DNA of 34,580 nucleotides from Bacteroidales bacterium (GCA_016291185.1 JAEFAI010000026.1:1-34580); one strand, 5' to 3'. Counted from the first letter of the stretch, positions 21,725 to 30,074 are shown. The notes: generated by a model from the letters alone, not told the origin. Made by a program: numbers and translations.

Positions 21725-24625
21725 ATGAAACGCATTTTGGTATTCCTTTTCATGCTGATGCTCCTGCCCGCAGTCGCGCAGGACTTTGAACAATTACAAC
21801 GCATGCGCACGCTGAAAGTGCGGATGGAATTGCAGGACAGCAAGACCGACGCCCCCATTTCTTATGCCACGGTCTACCTGATTCCACAGGGCGACACGAC
21901 CATCACCCATTTCGCCATTTCAGATGACAAAGGCGTCGCGGTACTGGAAGATGTCGTGCAGCGCAAATACGACCTGCACGCCGAACTGATTGGCTACAAG
22001 CCCTTCGTCAAGACTTACGACCTGAAGATCACCGGCTTCGAGAACGACCGGAACCTGGGCGTCATCAAATTGGAAGAAGATGCCAAGTTACTGGAGGCCG
22101 CCAGCGTGTCGGCCATCGGCAACCCGGTGGTCATCAAGAAAGACACGGTGGAATACAACGCGTCCGCCTACCACGTGGTCGAGAACGCCATGCTGGTAGA
22201 TCTGCTGAAGAAGATGCCCGGCATCAAGGTTGAGTCCAGCGGCACGGTCAAAGTCAATGGCGAGACAGTGAACAAGATTACTGTCGGCGGAAAAGCCTTC
22301 TTCATCAAGGATCCGTCCATGGCCGTGAAGAACCTCCCGGCCAAGATCGTCAACAAGATCCAGGTAATTGACCGGGCCAAAGAGGATGCCGCCTTCACGG
22401 GTGTCGGCACCAAGGATGACCAGGAAAAGGTCATGGACATCATGTTAAAAGAGGAATATCAGAAAGGCTGGTTCGGCAACGCCAAGGTCTCCGGCGGCCT
22501 GGCCTTATTGCCAGAAGGTGAAAAGGATTTCAAGGGCCGCGACGGCGCGTTGTTCAACGGCAACACGATGATCTCGCGCTACAACACCACCGACCAGCTG
22601 GTCTTCATCGGCAACGCCAAAAATGCCCCCGATCCCGGCAGCTGGTCAGAGACCGAGATGTTCGGGATGCCGATGGACGAGGACGATGCGCTCGCGTCCA
22701 AGGAAGGACTTCAGACCACGGCCCAGGCCGGCCTGAACTACAACACCAGCCGCATCCCGGGCTTCGATACGAACGCCAGCGTCAGTTACAATTTCCAGCG
22801 CAAGGACGCACGTGAATCCTCCTCGCGAACCAATTACAATACGGGCGGCGCCAACCTGCTCACCAACGGCAGCTTCCTGGGCACTGGAACGGACCATACG
22901 GTCTCCGGATCCATGGAGTTCTCCAACACGGACCAAAGCAAGTTCCTGGCAATTTTGCGCCCTTATTGGATGTACACCACGCGCGACCAAACCGTATCCC
23001 GTAACAGCCAGACCCTGTCCGGGCTGGAAGAAGTGAACAGCAGTACCGCCACGCAAGCCGGGAAGTCCAACATTTTCTCCACCTTCGCAGAACTGGAATT
23101 GGGCATCAAAGACTTGGGGAAAACAGGCCGCAGCCTGACCCTGACCGGGGATTTTGATTTTACCGGCAACAAAGGCAACAGCACCGAGCAGTCGCTCACG
23201 CGGACGATTGGCGGGGTCGACCAGCGCAATCTGCTCTACAACAAGCAAATGCTCAGTATCTCCCCGCAGCTGGAACTAACCTACGTCGAACCGCTTGGGA
23301 CCAACTGGGCCCTGCAGTTGCGCACGGCAGGCAACTACGCCGGTTCGCAGAGCACGCGGGACGCATTCAACGGCGCTGACGGCAGCGTCAACGCGAACTA
23401 CTCCTCCTTCTCGCGCAACGACGACATCACCATCCGCGAGCGGCTGCTGTTCCAATACAAGAAGAACGACACGGCCTTCCTGTTCGGCTTTCAGTTGGAC
23501 GAGGAGCAGAACATCACCCGCACCCGGTTCATGGGCATTGAGAACCTGGTCGGCCAGGGGAAATGGATCCTCAACTGGGCACCGTACGTAAATCTGACGA
23601 TGAAAGATGACAACCGCACACTGCGTTTCGAGTATACCGGCCGCTCGGTCACGCCAACCGGCAGCCGCATCGTGCCGACGCTGGACCTGACCAACCCCAT
23701 CCAGATCAGCACCGGCAACATATACCTGCGTCCGCAGTTCACCCACAACGCGTTCCTGAGCTTCCGCACCGGCAACCCGAAAGACTTCTCCTTCGCAGAA
23801 TTCTTCCTCACCGGAAGCCTGAACACCCGGCAGATCGTGCAAGCCAGCTGGTTCGACGAGAGCGGCATTCGCTATGCCCTGCCAGTCAATTCCCCGAAGC
23901 CCGGCGGCAGCGTCGCCCTGTATGCCTCCTGGAACCAGCCATTCGGCAAACAGAAACGCTTCACCCTGACGCTCGACGGCAGCGTAGGCTACGACAAGAG
24001 TGTCAGCTACCAGGCCACCCAGCGCCTGCCCGGCCTGAACAAAGACCAGTTCGACTACAGCGCCACGATGGCATCCCTGTGGGGAGACGCCTCCGGCAGC
24101 AAATTCTACAGCGGCCAGAGCGGCTTCGCACAGAGCAATACCGGGACGCTCACCCTGTCCCTCTTCCCTTCCCTCGATTTCAAGACCGAACAATTCAGCC
24201 TGACGCTGCGCGGCTTCGCCGAGAACCGACGCACCCGTTACTCCCTCGACCCGACCGCCAACATGAATACCTGGGACTTCAACGTCAGCGCCGAGTCCCT
24301 CTACACGACCTCAAACGGCTGGCAGTTCAACACGGACATCGGCTACAACTTCTATCGCGGCTACACCCGGGGCTACGGCCAGCCCGAGCTGCTCTGGAAC
24401 GCCGTCATTGGCAAAGAAATCGGGCCCGTGACGCTTTCGGTCAAGGTCGCCGACATCCTGAACCAGCAGAAATCCCTGCAGCGCAGCATCTCCGCCAACT
24501 TTGTGGAAGACGTATACCGCAACGTCATGGGGCGCTACATCATGATCGGTGTTTCCTTCAATTTCGGCAAGATGAACGCCACGCAGGCCAACAAGGCGCA
24601 ACGCGCCCTCTGGGAAATGATGTAA
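21725..24625 (+). CDS. outer-membrane beta-barrel protein with carboxypeptidase-like N-terminal domain
   Basis: Predicted TonB-receptor-like outer-membrane protein, 966 residues. A signal peptide (MKRILVFLFMLMLLPAVAQ) is followed by a carboxypeptidase-regulatory-like domain (about 35-115, YATVYLIPQGDTTITHFAISDDKGV). A plug-like segment comes next (about 135-235: DTVEYNASAYHVVENAMLVDLLKKMPGIKV, GGKAFFIKDPS, LPAKIVNKIQVIDRAKEDAAFTGV). A long barrel region rich in alternating aromatic and polar residues runs to the end. It fits the outer membrane beta-barrel family seen next to LytTR systems rather than a SusC, and no SusD-like gene follows. Substrate unknown. A weak promoter (TTG at 21664, N20, CATTTTTG at 21687) lies upstream. 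Confidence 0.85.
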   Translation: MKRILVFLFMLMLLPAVAQDFEQLQRMRTLKVRMELQDSKTDAPISYATVYLIPQGDTTITHFAISDDKGVAVLEDVVQRKYDLHAELIGYKPFVKTYDLKITGFENDRNLGVIKLEEDAKLLEAASVSAIGNPVVIKKDTVEYNASAYHVVENAMLVDLLKKMPGIKVESSGTVKVNGETVNKITVGGKAFFIKDPSMAVKNLPAKIVNKIQVIDRAKEDAAFTGVGTKDDQEKVMDIMLKEEYQKGWFGNAKVSGGLALLPEGEKDFKGRDGALFNGNTMISRYNTTDQLVFIGNAKNAPDPGSWSETEMFGMPMDEDDALASKEGLQTTAQAGLNYNTSRIPGFDTNASVSYNFQRKDARESSSRTNYNTGGANLLTNGSFLGTGTDHTVSGSMEFSNTDQSKFLAILRPYWMYTTRDQTVSRNSQTLSGLEEVNSSTATQAGKSNIFSTFAELELGIKDLGKTGRSLTLTGDFDFTGNKGNSTEQSLTRTIGGVDQRNLLYNKQMLSISPQLELTYVEPLGTNWALQLRTAGNYAGSQSTRDAFNGADGSVNANYSSFSRNDDITIRERLLFQYKKNDTAFLFGFQLDEEQNITRTRFMGIENLVGQGKWILNWAPYVNLTMKDDNRTLRFEYTGRSVTPTGSRIVPTLDLTNPIQISTGNIYLRPQFTHNAFLSFRTGNPKDFSFAEFFLTGSLNTRQIVQASWFDESGIRYALPVNSPKPGGSVALYASWNQPFGKQKRFTLTLDGSVGYDKSVSYQATQRLPGLNKDQFDYSATMASLWGDASGSKFYSGQSGFAQSNTGTLTLSLFPSLDFKTEQFSLTLRGFAENRRTRYSLDPTANMNTWDFNVSAESLYTTSNGWQFNTDIGYNFYRGYTRGYGQPELLWNAVIGKEIGPVTLSVKVADILNQQKSLQRSISANFVEDVYRNVMGRYIMIGVSFNFGKMNATQANKAQRALWEMM

Positions 24626-24673
24626 AACCGCAGGGTTCCGCACCCTGAAAAACAAGCACACTGGTATTCCATC

Positions 24674-24703
24674 AAGCACAGGGCAGTCCCCCTGTGCTTT
24701 TTT
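24674..24703 (+). terminator. intrinsic terminator after the outer-membrane protein gene
   Basis: A perfect ten-base stem AAGCACAGGG / CCCTGTGCTT with a six-base loop, followed by a T run. A smaller hairpin CAGGGT-TCCGC-ACCCTG lies at 24631-24647, directly after the stop codon. Confidence 0.85.
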
Positions 24704-24761
24704 GTGCAGTGCAGACGCGCCGGAAGAACAGGCAGTTGCGGAATGTCGGGGATAAGTTTTT

Positions 24762-24806
24762 TTTGCTGTTTCAAAAATAGACCCTATATTTGTATCGCGA
24801 ACGATA
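24762..24806 (+). promoter_or_regulatory. DoxX-operon promoter with PadR-like operator
   Basis: TTTG (24762-24765), a 19-base spacer and TATATTTG (24785-24792) form a consensus promoter. Directly after the -7 box is the palindrome TATCG-CGAA-CGATA (24793-24806). The same core promoter spacing and the same position of a TATCG...CGATA palindrome occur at the padR gene (15083), which suggests a common repressor. Confidence 0.7.
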
Positions 24807-24823
24807 TAAAAACACAAAAACAT

Positions 24824-25276
24824 ATGATTATCAAAATTTTCAAAACAATCGGTAAAGTCCTTCTGGGACTGTTTATGGTCTTTGCGGGATTCAGCCACCT
24901 TACCGTGGCCCGCGAGGAATTCGTGGCCCAGGTGCCTGTCTGGATTCAGTTCTCCCCCGGCTTCACAGACTTTGTGGTACTCGCCTCCGGCGTCGTGGAG
25001 ATCCTACTGGGCCTGTCCATGCTCCTTCTCTGGAAAGAGCGTTCCGGCTGGGCCGGAGCCGCCCTGGCCATCTTCTATGTACTCATCTTTCCAGGCAACA
25101 TCAACCAGTATGTTGAGCACATCAACGCCTTCGGTCTCGACACGGACCAGGCCCGTCTGATCCGTCTCTTCTTCCAGCCGGTACTCATCTGCCTCGCCCT
25201 GTGGTCCACCGGAGGCTGGTCCACCCTCAAGACCTGGTGGAAGGCATGCAAAGGATTATTCAACAAAAACAAATAA
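24824..25276 (+). CDS. DoxX-like membrane protein
   Basis: Predicted four-helix inner-membrane protein of the DoxX-like family, 150 residues. Helices: about 9-25 (GKVLLGLFMVFAGFSHL), 47-68 (FTDFVVLASGVVEILLGLSMLLL), 73-93 (GWAGAALAIFYVLIFPGNI) and 112-125 (IRLFFQPVLICLALW). The helix-1 motif FAGFSHL and the PGNINQYVEH segment are typical of the DoxX-like DUF group found beside redox proteins. The function is not established. It is the first gene of an operon with two flavin-type split-barrel proteins, under a promoter carrying a TATCG...CGATA palindrome. Confidence 0.82.
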   Translation: MIIKIFKTIGKVLLGLFMVFAGFSHLTVAREEFVAQVPVWIQFSPGFTDFVVLASGVVEILLGLSMLLLWKERSGWAGAALAIFYVLIFPGNINQYVEHINAFGLDTDQARLIRLFFQPVLICLALWSTGGWSTLKTWWKACKGLFNKNK

Positions 25277-25283
25277 AACGCTT

Positions 25284-25682
25284 ATGGAACCTGTTAACAA
25301 AGTATTCGATTTCCTGCAGAACGCAGGGACCTTCTATCTGGCCACCGTCGAGGGAGACCAGCCCCGCGTGCGTCCTTACGGAGCCATGATGCTCTTCGAG
25401 GACAAGATCTACATCATGGCCTTCGGCCAGACCAACGCCACCAGGCAGATTGCCGCCAATCCCAAGGCCGAGCTCTGCGCCTTCAAGGGCATGACGCTCC
25501 GCATCGCGTGCCGACTGGTTGAGGACAACCGTCCCGAGACCCAGAAGGCCCTCATCGAGAAGATGCCCGTGCTGAAGCCCGCCCTGGGCGAGAACGGCGA
25601 GAACGGTGTTATGTACTACCTCGCCGACGCGACCGCGACCTTCTTCAAGATGATGGAGCCCGTAGAAACCGTGCAGTTCTAG
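25284..25682 (+). CDS. pyridoxamine 5'-phosphate oxidase-like flavoprotein
   Basis: Predicted cytoplasmic FMN-binding split-barrel protein, 132 residues. The family start is plain: KVFDFLQNAGTFYLATVEGDQPRVRPYG, then IYIMAFGQTNATRQIAANPKAELCAF, then an RIACRLVEDN strand. The short group to which this belongs is common in anaerobes; its substrate is unknown and it is not the vitamin B6 biosynthetic oxidase (which is longer and has other motifs). It follows the DoxX-like gene by seven bases and precedes a flavin-reductase-domain lipoprotein by four, so all three form an operon. Confidence 0.87.
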   Translation: MEPVNKVFDFLQNAGTFYLATVEGDQPRVRPYGAMMLFEDKIYIMAFGQTNATRQIAANPKAELCAFKGMTLRIACRLVEDNRPETQKALIEKMPVLKPALGENGENGVMYYLADATATFFKMMEPVETVQF

Positions 25683-25686
25683 GCGT

Positions 25687-26358
25687 ATGAAAAAGATCTA
25701 CACTGTTTGCCTGGCGGCATTGGCAATGCTTGCAGGCTGTAATACCAACAATAACAATACCCAAGATATGACAACCAACGAAACCCTCCAGGAAGTGACG
25801 GGCCGCAAGAACTTCGGCGCCAGCCACGCCCTCGTCACCACGCCCCAGCCGTGCGTGATGATCGCCACCTGGGACGAGAACAAGACTCCCGACGTGATGA
25901 TGGCCGCCTGGGCCGGACAGCTCGACGCTAACCAGATCGTCATCAGCCTTTCCAAGCACAAGACCACCGACAACCTTGAAAAGACCGGCGCCTTCACCAT
26001 CAGCTTCGCCGACGAGCGTACTGTGGTCGAATCTGATTACTTCGGCCTGGTGAGCGGCAACAATGTGCCCGACAAAGTGGCCAAGGCCGGCTTTACGGTT
26101 ACCCCCAGCCCCAACGTCAACGCGCCCATTATCAACGAGTATCCGCTGACGCTCGAGTGCAAGGTGGTCAGTTTCGAGGACGGCATGCTGATCGGAGAAA
26201 TCATCAACCAGAGCGCCGATGAGTGCATCCTCACCGACGGCAAGGTGGATCTTGCCAAACTCAAGCCCATTGTCTTCGATGCCGCCGGAATGTGCTACCG
26301 CGCCCTCGGCGATGTCGTCGGCAAAGCCTGGGGAGCCGGAAAGGCCATCGCAGAATAG
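25687..26358 (+). CDS. flavin-reductase-domain lipoprotein
   Basis: Predicted flavoredoxin-type FMN-binding protein, 223 residues. A signal peptide MKKIYTVCLAALAMLAGC with lipobox Cys18 is followed by an Asn/Thr-rich linker, then the flavin-reductase-like split barrel from about 40: ALVTTPQPCVMIATWDENKTPDVMMAAWAG, VISLSKHKTTDNLEKTGAFTISFADE, and CYRALGDVVGKAWGAG. Normally such proteins are cytoplasmic electron carriers. The lipobox implies a location outside the cytoplasm, which is unusual. It ends a DoxX / flavoprotein operon; an electron link with DoxX in the membrane is possible but is inference. Confidence 0.84.
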   Translation: MKKIYTVCLAALAMLAGCNTNNNNTQDMTTNETLQEVTGRKNFGASHALVTTPQPCVMIATWDENKTPDVMMAAWAGQLDANQIVISLSKHKTTDNLEKTGAFTISFADERTVVESDYFGLVSGNNVPDKVAKAGFTVTPSPNVNAPIINEYPLTLECKVVSFEDGMLIGEIINQSADECILTDGKVDLAKLKPIVFDAAGMCYRALGDVVGKAWGAGKAIAE

Positions 26359-26364
26359 CATTGA

Positions 26365-26541
26365 AAGCCCCTGTTGCTGAACAACAGCAACGAGGGTGCC
26401 GACTGGAAGGCGCACGGCGTGACGGCCCGGCAGGTATGGGGCCGCCAGCGGAAAACGCAGCTCGGCTCGGAAGCCCTGTTCGAGGTCACGGAGGGCATCA
26501 TCCGGGAGCAGATCCGCAAAGGCAATCTGCCGGAAGAATGA
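26365..26541 (+). pseudogene. orphan C-terminal gene fragment
   Basis: An open reading stretch of about 58 codons without ATG (possible TTG start at 26374) reads LLLNNSNEGADWKAHGV, then TARQVWGRQRKTQLGSEALF, then EVTEGIIREQIRKGNLPEE and stop. Its codon use and GC match the surrounding genes, and it ends directly at a terminator. It appears to be the C-terminal end of a larger protein that I cannot name, with the N-terminal part lost. It could alternatively be an intact small protein read from TTG. Confidence 0.4.
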
Positions 26542-26574
26542 AAAAAGCCAGCGCGATGTCAGCGCTGGCTTTTT
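26541..26574. terminator. bidirectional intrinsic terminator
   Basis: AAAAAGCCAGCGC, a seven-base loop, and GCGCTGGCTTTTT form a perfect stem with A and T runs on either side. It ends the DoxX operon on the plus strand and the tRNA-Arg transcript on the minus strand. Confidence 0.9.
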
Positions 26575-26576
26575 CG

Positions 26577-26648
26577 TACCCCCGAGGCGAATCGAACGCC
26601 TATCGTCGGAACCGGAATCCGAAATTTTATCCATTAAACTACAGGGGC
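26577..26648 (-). tRNA. tRNA-Arg (CCG anticodon)
   Basis: A 72-base cloverleaf on the minus strand. Acceptor GCCCCTG pairs with CGGGGGT (two wobble pairs), discriminator A; D stem GTTT/AAAT; anticodon stem TCGGA/TCCGA with loop TTCCGGT, giving anticodon CCG; T arm AGGCG-TTCGATT-CGCCT. CCA is not encoded. A TATATTTG box (26673-26666) lies 17 bases upstream and a hairpin terminator starts two bases downstream. Confidence 0.93.
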
Positions 26649-26665
26649 ATGCCCGATAGGGACTG

Positions 26666-26692
26666 CAAATATACTTAAAATTTGTAAATTTG
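26666..26692. promoter_or_regulatory. divergent -7 boxes (tRNA-Arg / fabD)
   Basis: Minus strand TATATTTG (26673-26666) for the tRNA; plus strand TAAATTTG (26685-26692), 26 bases before the fabD ATG. The -33 boxes are not clear. Confidence 0.5.
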
Positions 26693-26718
26693 CGGCGCAA
26701 TACATAACGAATTTCTAT

Positions 26719-27603
26719 ATGAAAAGAGCATACGTCTTCCCCGGTCAGGGGTCCCAGTTCCCGGGTATGGGAAAAGAGCTGTACGAAAGCAACGCCAAAG
26801 CGCGTGAGCTGATGGAGAAAGCCAACGAGATCCTCGGCTTCCGCATCACCGACATCATGTTCGAAGGCAGCGACGAAGACCTGCGCGCCACGAAAGTGAC
26901 GCAGCCGGCCATCTTCCTGCACTCCGTCGTGACGGCCCTCTGCACCGAAGGCCTCCCCGCCCCCGACATGGTCGGCGGCCACTCCCTGGGTGAATTCTCC
27001 GCCCTCGTCGCAGCCGGCGCCGTGGACTTCGAAGACGCCCTGCGCCTCGTGGCCGTCCGCGCCAGCGAGATGCAGAAATGCTGCGAGAAAGTTCCCGGGA
27101 CCATGGCGGCCGTGATTGCCCTTTCTAACGAGCAGGTCGAAGAAATCTGCAAAGGCATCGACGGCGTCGTCATTCCCGCCAACTACAACTGCGACGGCCA
27201 GGTGGTCATCTCCGGCGAAAAAGAAGCCGTGGCCAAAGCCTGCGAAGCGATGAAGGAAGCCGGCGCCAAGCGCGCCCTCCCGCTGAGCGTCAGCGGCGCC
27301 TTCCACTCCCCGCTCATGGAGCCCGCCCGCGTGGAACTCGCCAAGGCCATCGAGCGCACGGAGGTCCGCACTCCGCGCTGTCCCATCTACCAGAACGTCA
27401 CCGCCCAGCCGGAAACCGACCCGAAACGCATCAAGGACAACCTCCTGCAGCAGCTCACCTCCCCAGTCCGCTGGACCCAGTCGGTGAAGAACATGCTCGC
27501 GGACGGTGCGACCGAATTCCGCGAAATAGGCCCCGGAGCGGTGCTTCAGGGCCTGGTCAAGCGCATTGCGGGCGCCGTCGGCGCCGAGGTGGAAATCCAC
27601 TAG
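26719..27603 (+). CDS. fabD: malonyl-CoA:ACP transacylase
   Basis: Transfers the malonyl group from coenzyme A to acyl carrier protein, the entry step of type II fatty acid synthesis in the cytoplasm; 294 residues, normal FabD length. Motifs: the start YVFPGQGSQFPGMGKEL, nucleophile Ser89 in GGHSLGEFSALV, Arg114 in the VAVRASEMQ helix, His197 in VSGAFHSPLM, and the NVTAQP and QLTSPVRW segments near the C-terminus. It is transcribed alone, without other fab genes beside it. Its TAG stop (27601-27603) overlaps the TAG stop of the convergent patatin gene by two bases. Confidence 0.97.
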   Translation: MKRAYVFPGQGSQFPGMGKELYESNAKARELMEKANEILGFRITDIMFEGSDEDLRATKVTQPAIFLHSVVTALCTEGLPAPDMVGGHSLGEFSALVAAGAVDFEDALRLVAVRASEMQKCCEKVPGTMAAVIALSNEQVEEICKGIDGVVIPANYNCDGQVVISGEKEAVAKACEAMKEAGAKRALPLSVSGAFHSPLMEPARVELAKAIERTEVRTPRCPIYQNVTAQPETDPKRIKDNLLQQLTSPVRWTQSVKNMLADGATEFREIGPGAVLQGLVKRIAGAVGAEVEIH

Positions 27604-30062
27604 AAGTCGAAACCGATTGAGGCATAGACGGTGAAGCCGCCGATTCTGCCCCACTGAGCAGCAAGTTTCAGCGGGCCCACCAACGTCTGGCGGGCGTATT
27701 CCGCGCCGAAGGCCCAATACCCAATGTTTTCGTGGAAATCCCGCAGCTCATCGCCCCGCTTCAACAGACCGCTCCGGATGCTGACGTAGTTCTTGCGCGC
27801 GAAGCGATAGCGCAGATCCAGCTGGACCATGGCCGTGATGGGGCTGGAGTTCCGGGAATTGGCAGGCCAGAGGAAGAACGGAATCTGGAACTCTGAGTAA
27901 CGATCCGGCATGAATCCGCCCAGCATAGTGCCATGCTGGATGTTCATGTAATCCCGGGCAACGTACTGTTGGATGTTCACGCCGAACGGCCGGTACCAGG
28001 CAGCATAAAACTTGGGAAGCACGGTAAAATGTTCGCCGATGGAGAACGCCGCTTCAATACTCGCCATGGTCGTGAGGTAAGACGGGACCCGGCCCCCTTC
28101 CGTCAAAGCAGGGTCGTCTTCTCCGTATTTGGCGTAGTTCTTATCCAGATCGATGGTATAGCCCGAGAACACATAGCGACCTTTCAGGGACAGCCGGACG
28201 CCACGCGTCGGGAAGTAACCGTCATCAAAGGTGTCGAACTTAAAGTTCGCGAAGGCGGACAGCCAGTAGCTCCGCCAATCCCACCCCTTCCATGTGTCCC
28301 CGTAAGACAGATACTGCTCGTAGGGGTTCATCTCCGCGGTGAAACCCGCCCGGAACGTACCGCGGGTCATCTGAGAATCCTCCAGATAGACATCGGCGGC
28401 CATGGTCCAGAGCCTTTCTTCGGCAGAGTTGTCCCAACCGACGTTTGTACGGACCAGACGGGTACGGAAATCCACGCCGAGCGTGGGGATGCCTTTGGAG
28501 AACTTGTGCGCAAAGTCCAGCGTCAGGGCCGGATTGGTACCCAGCTTGAGGTCCGTCGTGAAACGCGGACCACCGAGCCGGCGGGTACCGAGGCCCAGGT
28601 GCAGCGCGACCGCCACGGTCTCGTCCGTATCGGCTCGCACGCCGAAGGCAAAATCGTTCACCTGCCCCTTCTGGCACTCGAAAACCAGCACATACGGCTC
28701 CTCGCGACCCTCCAGATGATAGGTTACGGATTCAAACGCGTTGCAACCATAGATTTTGTTGAGCAGGCGTTCGACCTTCTCGCGGTCAAACGACATATCC
28801 TTCGGATAGTCTTTCGGGTGCAGAACCGAACGCAGCTCCTGATTCGTAATTCCCTCGAAACGGATGGAACTGATCTGAACCTTTTGCTGAGCCAGGTTGA
28901 TGGCCGGAGCCGGGCGCCGCACAGTCGGGACGGCCTTGCCGGCCACCAGCGCCGCCACGGCCTCGAAGGACTCCTTGTTGGCCAGGGCGTTCTGATAGCC
29001 CTGGTTAATGATATCATCCACGCTCTTGTCATCGAACGAGAGCATATTGTAGCCTTTCAACTCGTGATTCACCTCAAAGTCAACCATTTTCCGGGCCGGC
29101 CCGGCCGCCTCCTTGGACAGGAGAGTAATGGTTTGGAAGAGCAGGTCCACCGGAGAATTCAACTCGTCCAGCTGACGCGGGACGGACATTTCCGAACCGA
29201 TGATGATGTCGGCCCCCATTTCTTTCGCCAGGTCCACCGGGAAATTGTTACGCATGCCGCCGTCCAGCAGCACCGCTCCTTCCGTGCGCACGGCGCGGAA
29301 ATAGAAAGGAATGGCCATCGTGGAGCGCATCGCGTCCGTGAGGCTGCCGGAAGTCCAGTATTTCGGCGTCATCGTGTACATGTCCGTGGCCACGCAGGCG
29401 TACGGGATGGGCAGCTCTGAGAAGCTCAGGCTGTCCTGATAGCCCACGCTCACGGAGCTGAGCATGTTGCGGACGTTGAGTCCAAACAGGTAGCCGTCCG
29501 GCATGCCGATGCCCATCTTGGTAACGGCCTCTTTGAACATATCAGCGGAGCCGTGGCCGGCCTCCTGCCCCAGCTGCTCCACCACGCGTTCCCGGCGGAA
29601 ACGCTTTTCCAGGTCCTCATCGTCGTAGTGGAACGGGATGCGGACGACGAAGCGGTCGCGATATTTGCGAAGCCGGTAGGAGATATTATTGTTCGGGATG
29701 TTGTCCGACATCATGACCGGCCACTCGATGGCACGCACCAGCGAATCCAGCTGATCGTGCGTGTAGCCCATGGCGTACAGACCACCCACAAGGCCGCCCA
29801 TGCTGGTACCCGTGACGACGTCAACCGGAATCCCCAGCTCCTCCAGATACTTGATCACGCCGAGGTGCGCCAATCCACGCGCGCCACCGCCCGCAAGTAC
29901 AAGGCCCACGGTCGGACGATATTGCCGGATGGAATCCATCCGTTCCCGGACCCGGGCAAAGGCCGCGGAATCGGCCTGCGGGTTGGCGCTTTCCAGAATT
30001 TGCGCCTGCGCGCTAAGCGCGAAGGAACAAGCGGACAGCAAGGTGATTATCAGTTTTTTCAT
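27600..30062 (-). CDS. patatin-like phospholipase with BamA-like beta-barrel
   Basis: Predicted outer-membrane patatin (type Vd autotransporter-like or PlpD-like), 820 residues. A signal peptide (MKKLIITLLSACSFALSAQAQ) is followed by a patatin domain (about 50-350). Its oxyanion loop is GGGARG (58-63), nucleophile Ser87 in GTSMGG, and catalytic Asp267 in LLDGGMRNNFPV. A POTRA-like segment (about 390-470, ISSIRFEGITNQELRSVL) precedes a BamA/Omp85-type barrel to the end (KFYAAWYRPFGVN, IGGFTVYASIGFDF). It should hydrolyse phospholipid acyl chains at the cell surface or periplasm. It starts 12 bases after the pdxB stop on the same strand, so they probably share a transcript. Confidence 0.93.
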   Translation of the reverse strand: MKKLIITLLSACSFALSAQAQILESANPQADSAAFARVRERMDSIRQYRPTVGLVLAGGGARGLAHLGVIKYLEELGIPVDVVTGTSMGGLVGGLYAMGYTHDQLDSLVRAIEWPVMMSDNIPNNNISYRLRKYRDRFVVRIPFHYDDEDLEKRFRRERVVEQLGQEAGHGSADMFKEAVTKMGIGMPDGYLFGLNVRNMLSSVSVGYQDSLSFSELPIPYACVATDMYTMTPKYWTSGSLTDAMRSTMAIPFYFRAVRTEGAVLLDGGMRNNFPVDLAKEMGADIIIGSEMSVPRQLDELNSPVDLLFQTITLLSKEAAGPARKMVDFEVNHELKGYNMLSFDDKSVDDIINQGYQNALANKESFEAVAALVAGKAVPTVRRPAPAINLAQQKVQISSIRFEGITNQELRSVLHPKDYPKDMSFDREKVERLLNKIYGCNAFESVTYHLEGREEPYVLVFECQKGQVNDFAFGVRADTDETVAVALHLGLGTRRLGGPRFTTDLKLGTNPALTLDFAHKFSKGIPTLGVDFRTRLVRTNVGWDNSAEERLWTMAADVYLEDSQMTRGTFRAGFTAEMNPYEQYLSYGDTWKGWDWRSYWLSAFANFKFDTFDDGYFPTRGVRLSLKGRYVFSGYTIDLDKNYAKYGEDDPALTEGGRVPSYLTTMASIEAAFSIGEHFTVLPKFYAAWYRPFGVNIQQYVARDYMNIQHGTMLGGFMPDRYSEFQIPFFLWPANSRNSSPITAMVQLDLRYRFARKNYVSIRSGLLKRGDELRDFHENIGYWAFGAEYARQTLVGPLKLAAQWGRIGGFTVYASIGFDF

Positions 30063-30074
30063 GGCGAAAAATAA

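Noticed and set aside
21725..24625. SusC-type polysaccharide utilisation receptor
   Set aside because: No SusD partner or glycoside hydrolases nearby, and the domain order fits the outer-membrane beta-barrel family better than SusC.
25645..27717. A 690-codon minus-strand frame across the DoxX operon, tRNA and fabD
   Set aside because: It runs through a tRNA, a terminator and several conserved genes; not a plausible protein.
27933..29420. A 495-codon plus-strand frame opposite the patatin gene
   Set aside because: A codon-bias shadow of the patatin/BamA-like gene; no motifs.
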